NCBI GenBank assembly: GCA_017998475.1 | Contig: JAGODA010000046.1 | Span: forward strand, 1-13,903 | DNA from: Spirochaetota bacterium | Lineage (GTDB): Bacteria > Spirochaetota > UBA4802 > UBA5368 | Direction of reading: 5' to 3' | DNA length: 13,903 bases | In this document: positions 6,992 to 13,903 of the stretch, one piece after another | How the letters are laid out: every line of letters begins with the position of its first letter | How positions within the stretch are numbered: position 1 is the first letter of the stretch | The notes under the pieces: model-generated | The model's input: only the letters and a program-made list of their open reading frames with translations | Database searches by the model: none | What the model was told of the DNA's origin: nothing | Position numbers and translations under genes: made by a program

Positions 6992-7020
6992 ACAATCGGC
7001 AAACGGCCCGGTTTTGTCAA
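6992..7020 (-). promoter_or_regulatory. Possible murB promoter
   Basis: On the minus strand TTGACA (7020-7015) is followed after exactly 17 bases by GATTGT (6997-6992), a poor -10 with three consensus positions. Transcription would begin near 6985, almost at the ATG of murB, making the mRNA nearly leaderless. The absence of a ribosome-binding site before murB agrees, but the -10 is weak. Confidence 0.3.
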
Positions 7021-7027
7021 AGAGAAA

Positions 7028-7059
7028 AGACATATGCTTTTTTATTTACAAATATGTCT
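7028..7059. promoter_or_regulatory. Inverted repeat in the murB / 7157 divergent region
   Basis: AGACATAT (7028-7035) is repeated inverted as ATATGTCT (7052-7059), 24 bases centre to centre, within a 160-base gap between divergent genes. It may be an operator or simply an AT-rich hairpin. The right arm falls in the spacer of the plus-strand promoter candidate. Confidence 0.3.
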
Positions 7060-7072
7060 ATACCGGCATAGT
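7045..7072 (+). promoter_or_regulatory. Possible promoter of the 7157-11194 gene run
   Basis: TTTACA (7045-7050) and CATAGT (7067-7072) are 16 bases apart, each close to the housekeeping consensus at four positions. It is about 80 bases ahead of the TTG start at 7157 and is the only candidate seen for that run. Confidence 0.35.
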
Positions 7073-7156
7073 GATGGCTGTCGATAATGATACCGTAGGC
7101 ACAGAGAAAAGGCAGTCGTACCACCATACGCCCGCATCGGGGCCCGGAAGGAAGCA

Positions 7157-7693
7157 TTGATTCGCAAGGCAAAAAAGACACCCATACCGGATCTCACCGA
7201 ATTCACCGACGACCAGGGTAAAAAGTGGATACAGACATCCACCGAAGACCTGTTTTCGGTCAGGGAGCTCAACGAGGTACTGGAGTCCATCGAAAAGGAC
7301 AGGGAATCCGGCGAGATCGTACTGGCCAGGATCGACTTCCGCCGCGTCAACAAGGAATACTACGAAACCGTCCAGGAACTGCAGGCCACGCTCAAGAAGC
7401 GCAACGAGATACTGAAAAAACTGATCGTTGAATCCAAAACTGTAATTGACAGAAAGAACCGCAAGCTGAAAGAACTGATTGAGTACATCAAGAAACTGCA
7501 CGTGCTCCTGGCCTATTACAAGCTTCGGCCCGAAGACTTCGAGAAGATCGATTTCAGCGTCCCGCTTTACACGGCCCCGCCGCCCGCCGCCGAGGCCCGC
7601 GAGGAGGAGCCGGTCGCCGTTATCGATTACTCCGAGGTGCAGGAAGTCGTGCTGGATGACTCGGGCGAGGAGGAAGGACCCGTCGGCCGTTGA
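7157..7693 (+). CDS. Hypothetical small charged helical (coiled-coil) protein
   Basis: A 178-residue cytoplasmic protein I do not recognise. The TTG start is backed by AAGGAAG (7148-7154) two to three bases upstream. After a polar N-terminus (KWIQTSTEDLFSVRELNEVLES), residues 62 to 120 are a continuous charged helix (YYETVQELQATLKKRNEILKKL...RKNRKLKELIEYIKKLHVLL) able to form a coiled coil. The C-terminus is low-complexity and acidic with a PPPAAEAREEEP stretch and VLDDSGEEEG. There is no signal peptide or membrane segment. It is followed by cysS after 67 bases, apparently in one transcript. Coding character is supported by the ribosome-binding site, high third-position GC and position; a structural or regulatory adaptor is possible but unproven. 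Confidence 0.78.
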   Translation: MIRKAKKTPIPDLTEFTDDQGKKWIQTSTEDLFSVRELNEVLESIEKDRESGEIVLARIDFRRVNKEYYETVQELQATLKKRNEILKKLIVESKTVIDRKNRKLKELIEYIKKLHVLLAYYKLRPEDFEKIDFSVPLYTAPPPAAEAREEEPVAVIDYSEVQEVVLDDSGEEEGPVGR

Positions 7694-7760
7694 TCCCCCC
7701 GCCGCACGCGCCGGCATCCCGCCGGCCTCGAGCTCGCTACATCATATGCCGGAGGATACC

Positions 7761-9191
7761 GTGGCACTGAGGCTTCACAACACCCTGTCGGGACTGGCCG
7801 AGGAACTCGTTCCCGGCGGCGTAAAGAAAGAGACGATAGCGGATTACCCTCCCGTCACCATCTACTCCTGCGGACCGACGGTCTACGGGTACGCCCATAT
7901 AGGAAACTTCCGGACATTCACCTTCAACGACCTTCTGCGTCGCTACCTGAAGTTCCGCGGCTACGGCGTGGACCACGCGATGAACATTACCGACGTCGAC
8001 GACAAGACGATCGCCGGCGCGGCGCGCGACGGCGTGAGCCTGTCCGAGTACACCGCCCGCTACACCGACATATTCTTCCAGGATCTGGCGACGCTGAACA
8101 TAGAGCCGGTGGAGCACAACCCGCGCGCGACCGAATCGATCGACGACATGGTGGACATCATCTCCCGTCTCGAAGAAAAGGGCATCGTATACGAAAAGGA
8201 CGGCTCGCTTTACTTCAGCATCGCGAAATTCGAATCCTACGGGCGGCTTTCGCGCCTGGACACGCGCGAGGTGAAGAGCGGACTGCGGTATGACACCGAC
8301 GAGTACGCCAAGGACGACGCGCGCGATTTCGCGCTGTGGAAGGCCCCGAAGGAGGGCGAACCGTACTGGGAAACGCCCTTCGGTAAGGGCCGTCCCGGCT
8401 GGCACATAGAGTGCTCGGCCATGGTGCGACGGATATTCGGAGGGACCATCGACATCCACACGGGAGGCGTGGATCTCATCTTCCCCCACCATGAGAACGA
8501 GATTGCCCAGAGCGAGGCCGCGTACGGCGAGCCCTTCGCCAGGCGCTGGGTGCACGTGGAGCACCTGCTGGTGGAGGGCGCCAAAATGTCGAAGTCGCTC
8601 GGCAACTTCTACACCCTCCGCGACCTTCTTGAAAAGGGCCATTCGCCGCGCGCGATACGCTACCTGCTGGTCTCGGCTCATTACCGCAAACAGCTCAATT
8701 TCACGTTCGAGGGGCTGGCCCAGGCGGAGAGCGCCCTTTCGCGCATCGACAATTTCCTCCTCCGTCTCGGCGAAGCGGGAGAAGGAGCGGCGCCGGACGA
8801 AAAGACCGCCGCGCTCATCCGCGAATTCATGGAGCGCTTTGCCGCCGACATGGACGACGACCTCAACATATCCGGAGCGCTCGGGCGACTCTTCGAGTTC
8901 ATCCACGAGGTTAACGCGATCATCGACCGCGGGGAGCTTTCGAAGGCGGACGCCGACAAGGTTGTCGACGCGCTGAAGAAAATCGACTCGGTGCTGGGCG
9001 TCATCTTCTTCACCCCGGCCGGAGGCCAGGACGTGGACGCGGAGCGCATCGAGCGGCTCATCGAGGAGAGGCGCGAATCCAAGAAGGCGAAGAACTTCGC
9101 GCGCGCTGACGAGATCCGAGCGATGCTGGAGGCCGAAGGCATCGTGCTCGAGGACACACGGGACGGGACGCGGTGGAAACGAAAGAGATAA
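7761..9191 (+). CDS. cysS: Cysteinyl-tRNA synthetase
   Basis: Class I aminoacyl-tRNA synthetase of about 476 residues, the usual length, that charges tRNA-Cys in the cytoplasm. Near the N-terminus, LRLHNTLS and YSCGPTVYGYAHIGNFRTF hold the first zinc cysteine and the HIGH motif (HIGN). GWHIECSAM provides the second zinc cysteine and FPHHENEIAQSE the histidine and glutamate ligands. KMSKSLGNF is the KMSKS loop. The C-terminal helical region ends with ARADEIRAMLEAEGIVLEDTRDGTRWKR, the typical anticodon-binding finish. GTG 7761 is chosen over ATG 7746 because GGAGG (7751-7755) lies five bases before it and MALRLHNTLS is where the family begins. The end overlaps rlmB by 19 bases, a cysS-rlmB pairing common in bacteria. 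Confidence 0.97.
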   Translation: MALRLHNTLSGLAEELVPGGVKKETIADYPPVTIYSCGPTVYGYAHIGNFRTFTFNDLLRRYLKFRGYGVDHAMNITDVDDKTIAGAARDGVSLSEYTARYTDIFFQDLATLNIEPVEHNPRATESIDDMVDIISRLEEKGIVYEKDGSLYFSIAKFESYGRLSRLDTREVKSGLRYDTDEYAKDDARDFALWKAPKEGEPYWETPFGKGRPGWHIECSAMVRRIFGGTIDIHTGGVDLIFPHHENEIAQSEAAYGEPFARRWVHVEHLLVEGAKMSKSLGNFYTLRDLLEKGHSPRAIRYLLVSAHYRKQLNFTFEGLAQAESALSRIDNFLLRLGEAGEGAAPDEKTAALIREFMERFAADMDDDLNISGALGRLFEFIHEVNAIIDRGELSKADADKVVDALKKIDSVLGVIFFTPAGGQDVDAERIERLIEERRESKKAKNFARADEIRAMLEAEGIVLEDTRDGTRWKRKR

Positions 9192-9913
9192 TCGGCCGGA
9201 ACCCCGTACTCGAATACCTGCGCGCGCTCGAGGAGCGCTCCGGCGGCGAACTGTTCGTGTCGAAGAGCGCTCACGGAAAGATCATCGATACGATCGTCCG
9301 CGAGGCGAAACAGCGCGGAGTGAAGATTACATGGTGCGATAAGGACCTCCTCGCGAAAGTCGATTCGTCCTCGCGCCATCAGGGGGTCATGCTCCGCCTG
9401 CCGTCCCGCGCGCGCTCGCCGCGCGAGGAGGATTTTCTCGAGGAGGTCGCCGCCGTCTCGGGCGTCATTGTGGCCCTGGACCGGCTTTCCGACCCGCACA
9501 ACGTGGGCTCCATCATCCGCAGCGCCGAGGCCCTCGGCGCCTCGGGCGCGGTGCTCTCGAAAGCCCACTCGGCGGAGGTCACCCCGGTGGTGGTGAAGGC
9601 CTCCGCCGGCGCGACGGCGCATCTGCCTCTTCTCACCGTGTCCAATATCGCGCAGTTCCTCGAAAGGGCAAAGTCCCGCGGCTTCTGGATTATAGGCGCG
9701 TCCGGCGAGGGCGAGTCGTCCCCCGAGGAGGTGGCCGAGGTTCGGCCCGCCGTCCTCGTCATCGGGAGCGAGGGCGAGGGCATGCGACGCCTCACCGAAC
9801 ACAAGTGCGACTACATGGTGCGCATTCCGCTTAAAGGCAACATCGAATCGCTCAACGCGTCGGTCGCCGCCGGCATTATCCTCTACGAACTGCTGAAACA
9901 TACCGGGGACTGA
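9173..9913 (+). CDS. rlmB: 23S rRNA (guanosine-2'-O)-methyltransferase, RlmB-like (SpoU/TrmH family)
   Basis: A 246-residue SPOUT methyltransferase. The N-terminal part (IIGRNPVLEYLRALEE...LFVSKSAHGKI...RHQGVMLRL) is the RNA-binding domain of RlmB/SpoU2 proteins. The trefoil-knot catalytic domain shows motif 1 ALDRLSDPHNVGSIIRSAEALGA, motif 2 VLVIGSEGEGM and motif 3 IPLKGNIESLNASVAAGIILYE, where N and R from motif 1 and the S-L-N-S-V segment form the AdoMet and catalytic site. The family methylates a guanosine ribose in domain V of 23S rRNA; tRNA-type relatives (TrmH) lack this N-terminal domain. GTG 9173 lies inside the cysS end, with only a weak GGGACG before it, so translation is probably coupled. 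Confidence 0.94.
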   Translation: METKEIIGRNPVLEYLRALEERSGGELFVSKSAHGKIIDTIVREAKQRGVKITWCDKDLLAKVDSSSRHQGVMLRLPSRARSPREEDFLEEVAAVSGVIVALDRLSDPHNVGSIIRSAEALGASGAVLSKAHSAEVTPVVVKASAGATAHLPLLTVSNIAQFLERAKSRGFWIIGASGEGESSPEEVAEVRPAVLVIGSEGEGMRRLTEHKCDYMVRIPLKGNIESLNASVAAGIILYELLKHTGD

Positions 9914-9943
9914 CCCCACGAACGGAAGTACCGGCGGCCTCAG

Positions 9944-11194
9944 GTGAACATACTCTCGTTCTTCGGAGCATTCTCGTTCTGCTTCGCAATCTTCCAGGGC
10001 GTGTATGTGCTTGCGCAGGATGCTCGTGCCGCGGCCAACCGGCTCTTTTTCGGCATCACCATCTGCATTGCCCTGTGGTCTCTGGCCGCGGCTTTCGGCT
10101 ACTCCGCCTCGGAGCGCACGGATGTTTTCATGTGGGTTCGGGTCTCCACCTTCGGCTATGTTTTCCTGCATACATTCACGCTGCACTTCTGCGTCAACCT
10201 CGCGCGCGGCGGCAGGCCGCACCATCCCCTCTTCTACCTGATCTACCTGCCATCGCTCTTCTTCCTGTACAGGGGCCACACCGACATACTCATTTTCTCC
10301 GATTTCATACGTGAAGGGAGTTTCTGGATCGGCGTACCAGCGTTCGAACTGCCCCTCTTCTATATATTCATGGCCAATTACCTGGTCTATTACATCACGG
10401 CGATTGTCATCCTTCTCCGCTGGCGCTCGAGGACTGACAGCAGGAGGGAAAAGAAACAGGCCCTTCTTGTGGCACTGTCAATTACCTTCACGATTCTGCT
10501 GTACAATCTGGAGCCGTACGTGCTTCCGCTCTTCACCCCGTACAGGTCCCTGGTGATCTCACCCAATATGGGCATCGTCTGGATAACCGGCCTGTGGATC
10601 GCCATCACGCGCTATCGCTTTCTCTCGTTCACTCCCGAATTCGTGAGCCGGGAGATATTCGAACAGGTGGATCGCTCCATATTCCTTCTGGGCAAGGACC
10701 GGCGCATCGTCGCCGTAAATCGGGCCGGGGCCGCGCTGTTAGACATGTCCACTTCACTGCTCCAGGGAAAACCGTTCGATCACTTCACCCCGGAGGTCCA
10801 GAAACTGGACCTCCGGCTCGACAGGCTGGAGAAAGGGGGTTCGAGCGCGCTGTCGACCGCGCTGGTAATGAACGGCCGGAACGGAGCAACGGTGATGATG
10901 CGCTACCATCTCTCATTGCTTCGGGACCGATTCGGCGATCTGATGGGTTTTCTACTGATCGGCAGGGAAGCCCAGAGCCTGGAGCGCATGAAGAGCGAAT
11001 TCTCTCTCACCGGCAGGGAACTCGACGTTCTCCGGCACCTCGTCGCCGGACGCACGGGAAAGGAGATCGCCACGCTCTGCTCCATCACCCTGCGTACCGT
11101 AAAGGCACACGTCGCCGGCATCTACTATAAGCTCGGCATAGAGAACCGGGTCCAGCTCATGCGCCTCATAAGAAGGTTCGATACAACCGAATGA
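9944..11194 (+). CDS. Membrane-bound 7TM-PAS-LuxR transcriptional regulator
   Basis: A 416-residue one-component regulator. Seven hydrophobic segments lie at roughly residues 3-24, 33-53, 63-85, 97-111, 138-162, 173-196 and 204-224, resembling the 7TM N-terminal sensor of some histidine kinases. A PAS-like region (SIFLLGKDRRIVAVNRAGAALLDM) runs about 243-345. It ends in a LuxR/GerE helix-turn-helix, FSLTGRELDVLRHLVAGRTGKEIA...LRTVKAHVAGIYYKLGIENRVQLM, about 350-412. There is no kinase or receiver domain, so sensing in the membrane probably acts straight on the DNA-binding part. The ligand and target genes are unknown. GTG 9944 has only a weak ribosome-binding site and lies 30 bases after rlmB, likely in the same transcript. 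The downstream beta-barrel gene is a conceivable target. Confidence 0.85.
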   Translation: MNILSFFGAFSFCFAIFQGVYVLAQDARAAANRLFFGITICIALWSLAAAFGYSASERTDVFMWVRVSTFGYVFLHTFTLHFCVNLARGGRPHHPLFYLIYLPSLFFLYRGHTDILIFSDFIREGSFWIGVPAFELPLFYIFMANYLVYYITAIVILLRWRSRTDSRREKKQALLVALSITFTILLYNLEPYVLPLFTPYRSLVISPNMGIVWITGLWIAITRYRFLSFTPEFVSREIFEQVDRSIFLLGKDRRIVAVNRAGAALLDMSTSLLQGKPFDHFTPEVQKLDLRLDRLEKGGSSALSTALVMNGRNGATVMMRYHLSLLRDRFGDLMGFLLIGREAQSLERMKSEFSLTGRELDVLRHLVAGRTGKEIATLCSITLRTVKAHVAGIYYKLGIENRVQLMRLIRRFDTTE

Positions 11195-11273
11195 ACCGGC
11201 CCCGGACCCGTCCATCCCCGCGCGCCTTCCCATCGGCCGCATTTTAAGAAAAGATTTTCCCCGTTTTCAGCAT

Positions 11274-11302
11274 TTTTCCCGAATACTGTACTTTGGTACA
11301 AT
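11274..11302 (+). promoter_or_regulatory. Promoter and dyad upstream of the beta-barrel gene
   Basis: TACAAT (11297-11302) is a good -10; TTTTCC (11274-11279), 17 bases upstream, is a poor -35. TGTAC (11287-11291) and GTACA (11296-11300) form a perfect inverted repeat with a four-base gap, lying partly on the -10. Such a placement would suit a repressor, but the dyad is short. A leader of about 75 bases follows to the start codon. Confidence 0.45.
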
Positions 11303-11382
11303 GTCGCCCCGAAACGACGAGGCTATCTTGACGACGGGAATGACGCTGAAACCCTTCACCAATCAATCAGGAGGAATTCTCA

Positions 11383-12006
11383 ATGATACGTTCGCACGCT
11401 AAAACCGTTCGCGTGATTCTGAGCGCCGCCGTGCTGTTCTGCGCAATGGCGCTCGCTCCGGCCGGGGCAGACGCCGCCGCCAGGAGCTTCGAGGAAAAGG
11501 AATTCGATATCGGCGCCGCCGCCGGAGTGTGGCTTCCGGGGACTATTTCGATCGAGGACCTCGACCTGGACAAGAGCGCCGGACTCCTCGTCCGTGTGTT
11601 CGGCGACGCCTATCTCATGCCCAAATTCGCCGTGGGCGCGTACTTCAATTATTCGACCGCTACACTCGAAAAAAACTCCATAGAGGTGGACGCGACCTTC
11701 TGGGAACTCGGAATCGCGCTCAAGCCCCGTTTCGTGCTTTCACCAACCGTGGCGCTGAAGCCCGGCCTCAACGTCGGTTACCGCAACAGCAACCGCGACA
11801 GGGTCGCCGGTTTCGACGATCCCGATGACGACCTGAGCGCCGACGGCCTGGGACTCAACCTGAGCATCGAACTCCAGATATTGCTGGAGGGCGGATACAT
11901 CTTCTTCGTCGAGGGAGGGTTCCTCTCGCAGCCGGCCGGCGGCACGGATGACGTCGACGTGACCTGGGCGCCGATAATGTACCTCGCCGGCGGGGTCGCA
12001 TTCTGA
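11383..12006 (+). CDS. Small outer-membrane beta-barrel protein
   Basis: A 207-residue protein with a strong AGGAGG ribosome-binding site (about 11370-11376) before ATG 11383. A signal peptide of some 31 residues (basic RSHAKTVR, hydrophobic ILSAAVLFCAMALA, then AGADA-A) leads to alternating hydrophobic and polar strands: FDIGAAAGVWLPG, AGLLVRVFGDAYL, FAVGAYFNYSTATL, TFWELGIALKPRFVL, VALKPGLNVGYRNS, LGLNLSIELQILLEGGYIFFVEGGF and PIMYLAGGVAF. The final phenylalanine is the usual outer-membrane assembly signal. The eight or so strands fit an OmpA/OmpW-like porin or adhesin-type barrel. The loop DDPDDDLSAD is very acidic and may bind cations. It has its own promoter region and a perfect terminator, so it is transcribed alone. 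Precise function unknown. Confidence 0.85.
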   Translation: MIRSHAKTVRVILSAAVLFCAMALAPAGADAAARSFEEKEFDIGAAAGVWLPGTISIEDLDLDKSAGLLVRVFGDAYLMPKFAVGAYFNYSTATLEKNSIEVDATFWELGIALKPRFVLSPTVALKPGLNVGYRNSNRDRVAGFDDPDDDLSADGLGLNLSIELQILLEGGYIFFVEGGFLSQPAGGTDDVDVTWAPIMYLAGGVAF

Positions 12007-12032
12007 TTTCATGTGTACTTCCCATTGCATAC

Positions 12033-12062
12033 AGACGCCGCGAACCGCGGCGTCTTTTTTTA
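12033..12062 (+). terminator. Intrinsic terminator after the beta-barrel gene
   Basis: AGACGCCGCG (12033-12042) pairs perfectly with CGCGGCGTCT (12046-12055) around a three-base loop and is followed by a run of T to 12062. It begins 27 bases after the stop codon. Confidence 0.95.
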
Positions 12063-12070
12063 AAATATGA

Positions 12071-12099
12071 TTGCCGCTTCCAGTATTGTGTATTATATT
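12071..12099 (+). promoter_or_regulatory. Probable sodA promoter
   Basis: TTGCCG (12071-12076) and TATATT (12094-12099) are 17 bases apart, with 4 of 6 and 5 of 6 consensus positions. The region is AT-rich and falls directly between the preceding terminator and the sodA start. No operator such as an OxyR or PerR/Fur site was recognised. Confidence 0.5.
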
Positions 12100-12138
12100 T
12101 TAATAATTTATAAAATTCTAACACCATGGAGGACCATA

Positions 12139-12798
12139 ATGAACACTCACATACTTCCAGCTCTTCCTTACGATTATACGGCACTCGAGCCATATATAGA
12201 CGCACAGACCATGGAAATACACCACGGCAAACATCATGCCGCGTATGTGCAGAAACTCAATGCCGCGGTGGAAAAGCACCCGGCGCTCGCAGGACTGCCC
12301 GTGGAAACGCTGCTAGCGAACCTGGCAAGCCTGCCCGCGGACATCCGCGACGAGGTGCGTAACAACGGAGGAGGTCACTACAACCACAGCCTTTTCTGGA
12401 AGCTCCTCAAGGGAGGCTCGCGACCCGCTCCCGAAGGCGACCTGGCCGCGGCGATCGTCGCCCGCTTCGGCTCTCTGGACGCGTTTCGAACCGAATTCGC
12501 CGCCGCCGCGACGAAGCGTTTCGGTTCGGGCTGGGCCTGGCTCTCGCTGAACGCGCTGGGCGAGCTCGTCGTCCATTCGACGCCCAACCAGGACAGCCCG
12601 ATTATGGAAGGACTGGTGCCGATCCTGGGCCTGGATGTCTGGGAGCACGCATACTACCTGAAGTACCAGAACCGCCGGCCCGATTATATCGAAGCGTTCT
12701 GGAAGGTGCTGGACTGGAAGCAGGCAGAAGAAAACTATCGCCTGGCGCTGGAGGGTCTGGACCGCTGCATCCCCGTCGGGGTCAGACAAGCCTCGTAA
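12139..12798 (+). CDS. sodA: Superoxide dismutase, Mn type
   Basis: A 219-residue member of the iron/manganese family that turns superoxide into hydrogen peroxide and oxygen in the cytoplasm. The N-terminal half shows LPALPYDYTALEPYID and MEIHHGKHHAAYV, with H28 the first metal ligand and Y36 the gateway tyrosine. The second ligand is in GGGHYNHSLFW and the last two are the D and H of LDVWEHAYYLKYQNRRPDYI. The GGGHxNHSLFW and NQDSPI wordings, the latter with the active-site glutamine, point to the manganese form rather than iron. ATG 12139 is chosen because GGAGG (12128-12132) lies six bases before it; the frame is open further upstream but without a start signal. It is flanked by a terminator and promoter before, and a GC hairpin after, so it is monocistronic. 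No signal peptide. Confidence 0.96.
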   Translation: MNTHILPALPYDYTALEPYIDAQTMEIHHGKHHAAYVQKLNAAVEKHPALAGLPVETLLANLASLPADIRDEVRNNGGGHYNHSLFWKLLKGGSRPAPEGDLAAAIVARFGSLDAFRTEFAAAATKRFGSGWAWLSLNALGELVVHSTPNQDSPIMEGLVPILGLDVWEHAYYLKYQNRRPDYIEAFWKVLDWKQAEENYRLALEGLDRCIPVGVRQAS

Positions 12799-12846
12799 GT
12801 GCGGACCGAACCGGACTCTGACAGGTATACACCGATGGTTCAAAAT

Positions 12847-12881
12847 GCCGCTCCGCGGACCCGCGGGGCGGCGTGTCGTTT
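12847..12881 (+). terminator. Hairpin terminator candidate after sodA
   Basis: GCCGCTCCGC (12847-12856) pairs with GCGGGGCGGC (12863-12872), ten pairs including one G-T, around a six-base loop. Only a short T stretch (GTCGTTT) follows, so it is strong as a stem and weak as an intrinsic terminator. Confidence 0.5.
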
Positions 12882-13013
12882 CCACCCGCCATCACATTTC
12901 CCGCATCAGTACATGTTTTTTTTCTTGTTAAATTACCACTTTTATTCCGGAATTGTCCACAACGGGCGCAACGACGCGCGCCGCGCCCGCCGCCACGGCA
13001 ATCGGAGGTCCTC

Positions 13014-13577
13014 ATGCGAAAAACATCCAGCACGAAAAGCGGCTCGCTGGGCCGCGCCATACGCTCCCGGCGCGAGAAGATGAAGGTCGGCCTCGAAGAG
13101 CTCGCCGCGAAGACCGGGCTTTCCGAAAGCCACATTTCGGACATCGAGGAAGGGAGGGGCTTCGCGCCGGTGGGCGACATCCTTAAAATAGCGCGCGCCC
13201 TCACCATCGATCCCGGGGAGCTTCTTAAAAAGAAGCCCGCGTCGGACAGCGAGCGCGAGAAATCGAGAATACGCGACTTCAAGAGCCGCGAACAGGCCTA
13301 CGAATACGAGGTGCTTACACCGGACGCCATGAAGCGCCACCTGCGCTCGTTCAGGGTCACCATCCCCCCGCGCTCCGACCTTCCCGGCCAGCGCTATCAG
13401 CACGAGGGAGAGGAGTTCGTCTACGTGCTTAAGGGCGAGGTCGTCATTCAGGTCGGACACAAAAGCCATCACCTTAAAAAAGACGAAACGCTCCATTACG
13501 ATTCGAACATCCGCCATTCGCTGCGCAATCCCGGCGGAGCGAAGACCGTCCTCATCGTCACACTCTACACCCCATAG
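13014..13577 (+). CDS. XRE-type helix-turn-helix and cupin regulator
   Basis: A 187-residue two-domain regulator. ATG 13014 is preceded by GGAGG (13004-13008) at five bases, although the frame is open upstream to 12873. Residues about 13-70 (LGRAIRSRREKMKVGLEELAAKTGLSESHISDIEEGR...ILKIARAL) are a Cro/C1-type DNA-binding domain. Residues about 95-187 form a cupin_2 barrel with the first motif QRYQHEGEEFVYVLKGEVVI and second motif LHYDSNIRHSLRNPGG; the histidines and glutamate would bind a metal or small ligand. The family often governs neighbouring metabolic genes. An acyl-CoA dehydrogenase gene starts eight bases after its stop, so it probably responds to a fatty-acyl or related metabolite and controls that operon. 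The ligand is not shown by the sequence. Confidence 0.88.
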   Translation: MRKTSSTKSGSLGRAIRSRREKMKVGLEELAAKTGLSESHISDIEEGRGFAPVGDILKIARALTIDPGELLKKKPASDSEREKSRIRDFKSREQAYEYEVLTPDAMKRHLRSFRVTIPPRSDLPGQRYQHEGEEFVYVLKGEVVIQVGHKSHHLKKDETLHYDSNIRHSLRNPGGAKTVLIVTLYTP

Positions 13578-13585
13578 GAAACGCC

Positions 13586-13903
13586 ATGAACCTCCCACTC
13601 ACCGACGAACAGATGATGATCCGCGACATGGTGCGGGAATTCGCCCACGGCGAAATAGAGCCCTACGCGCAGGAATACAACACGCGCGGCGAATACCCGG
13701 CCGAAATCATTAAAAAGCTGGGGGGGCTCGGCCTTTTCGGCATGATGGTGCCGGAGGCCTACGGAGGCGCCGCGGCCGGCGCGGTGAGCTACAGTCTCGC
13801 CCTCCAGGAGATCGCCTGGGCGTGCGCCTCGGTGGCGGTGACGCTCTCGGTGACGAACCTCAGCACCGAGCCCATCCTCCAGTTCGGCACGGAGGAGCAG
13901 AAG
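13586..13903 (+). CDS. Acyl-CoA dehydrogenase, N-terminal part (3' end outside window)
   Basis: One hundred and six codons are present before the right edge. ATG 13586 follows AGGAA (13576-13580), which overlaps the upstream stop codon. The start MNLPLTDEQMMIRDMVREFA and then LGGLGLFGMMVPEAYGGAAAG, SLALQEIAWACASVAVTLSVTN and PILQFGTEEQK are standard for the N-terminal helical domain of FAD-dependent acyl-CoA dehydrogenases, which make the 2,3-enoyl-CoA in beta-oxidation or branched-chain degradation. The catalytic glutamate lies beyond the window, so chain-length class cannot be judged. It forms a two-gene unit with the XRE-cupin regulator. Confidence 0.94.
   Translation, partial: MNLPLTDEQMMIRDMVREFAHGEIEPYAQEYNTRGEYPAEIIKKLGGLGLFGMMVPEAYGGAAAGAVSYSLALQEIAWACASVAVTLSVTNLSTEPILQFGTEEQK

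Noticed and set aside
7737..10279. Long minus-strand open frames opposite cysS and rlmB
   Set aside because: Both sense genes carry full sets of family motifs; the antisense products are low in sense, with no motif or ribosome-binding site.
12953..12961. TTGTCCACA, one base from a DnaA box, next to an AT-rich tract
   Set aside because: Only one box, and no dnaA, dnaN or other origin gene nearby; not enough to propose a replication origin.

Overview
This is a GC-rich, gene-dense bacterial chromosomal segment with no mobile element, CRISPR array, rRNA or tRNA that I can recognise. Its most telling gene is a secreted alpha-helical protein at 647-1504 that looks like the leptospiral flagellar-coiling protein FcpA and sits behind a sigma-28-like promoter. 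Together with two proteins that have a membrane or outer-membrane signature (a 7TM-LuxR regulator and a small beta-barrel), this suggests a free-living, motile spirochaete, possibly near the Leptospirales. That assignment is inference from memory of protein families, not from a search. Non-ATG starts (GTG, TTG) are frequent.

Layout: (1) 1-563 is the C-terminal end of a penicillin-binding-type transpeptidase, followed on the same strand by the FcpA-like gene and a strong terminator (1523-1566). (2) 1666-4495 on the minus strand holds a PanP-like PLP-dependent aspartate 1-decarboxylase, overlapped at its end by a gene for an unrecognised exported protein. (3) 4496-4864 is a 369-base non-coding gap; read on the minus strand it forms a series of hairpins ending in an intrinsic terminator, a candidate small RNA or leader. 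(4) An ArsR-family regulator (4865-5158) converges on a minus-strand pair, murB and a DEDDh exonuclease with a WYL-like C-terminal domain. (5) 7157-11194 is a plus-strand run: a small charged helical protein, cysS, rlmB (overlapping cysS by 19 bases) and a 7TM-PAS-LuxR regulator. (6) 11383-12006 encodes a small outer-membrane beta-barrel protein with its own promoter region and terminator. (7) sodA (12139-12798) has its own promoter and a GC hairpin downstream. (8) An XRE-cupin regulator (13014-13577) sits 8 bases ahead of an acyl-CoA dehydrogenase gene that runs off the right edge.

Most of the window is housekeeping: cell-wall synthesis (murB, transpeptidase), translation (cysS, rlmB), beta-alanine/CoA supply (panP-like), oxidative defence (sodA) and fatty-acyl oxidation. 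The parts least explained by known annotation are the structured non-coding segment near 4640-4771, the FcpA-like gene with its flagellar-type promoter, the exonuclease-WYL fusion and the membrane-bound LuxR regulator.
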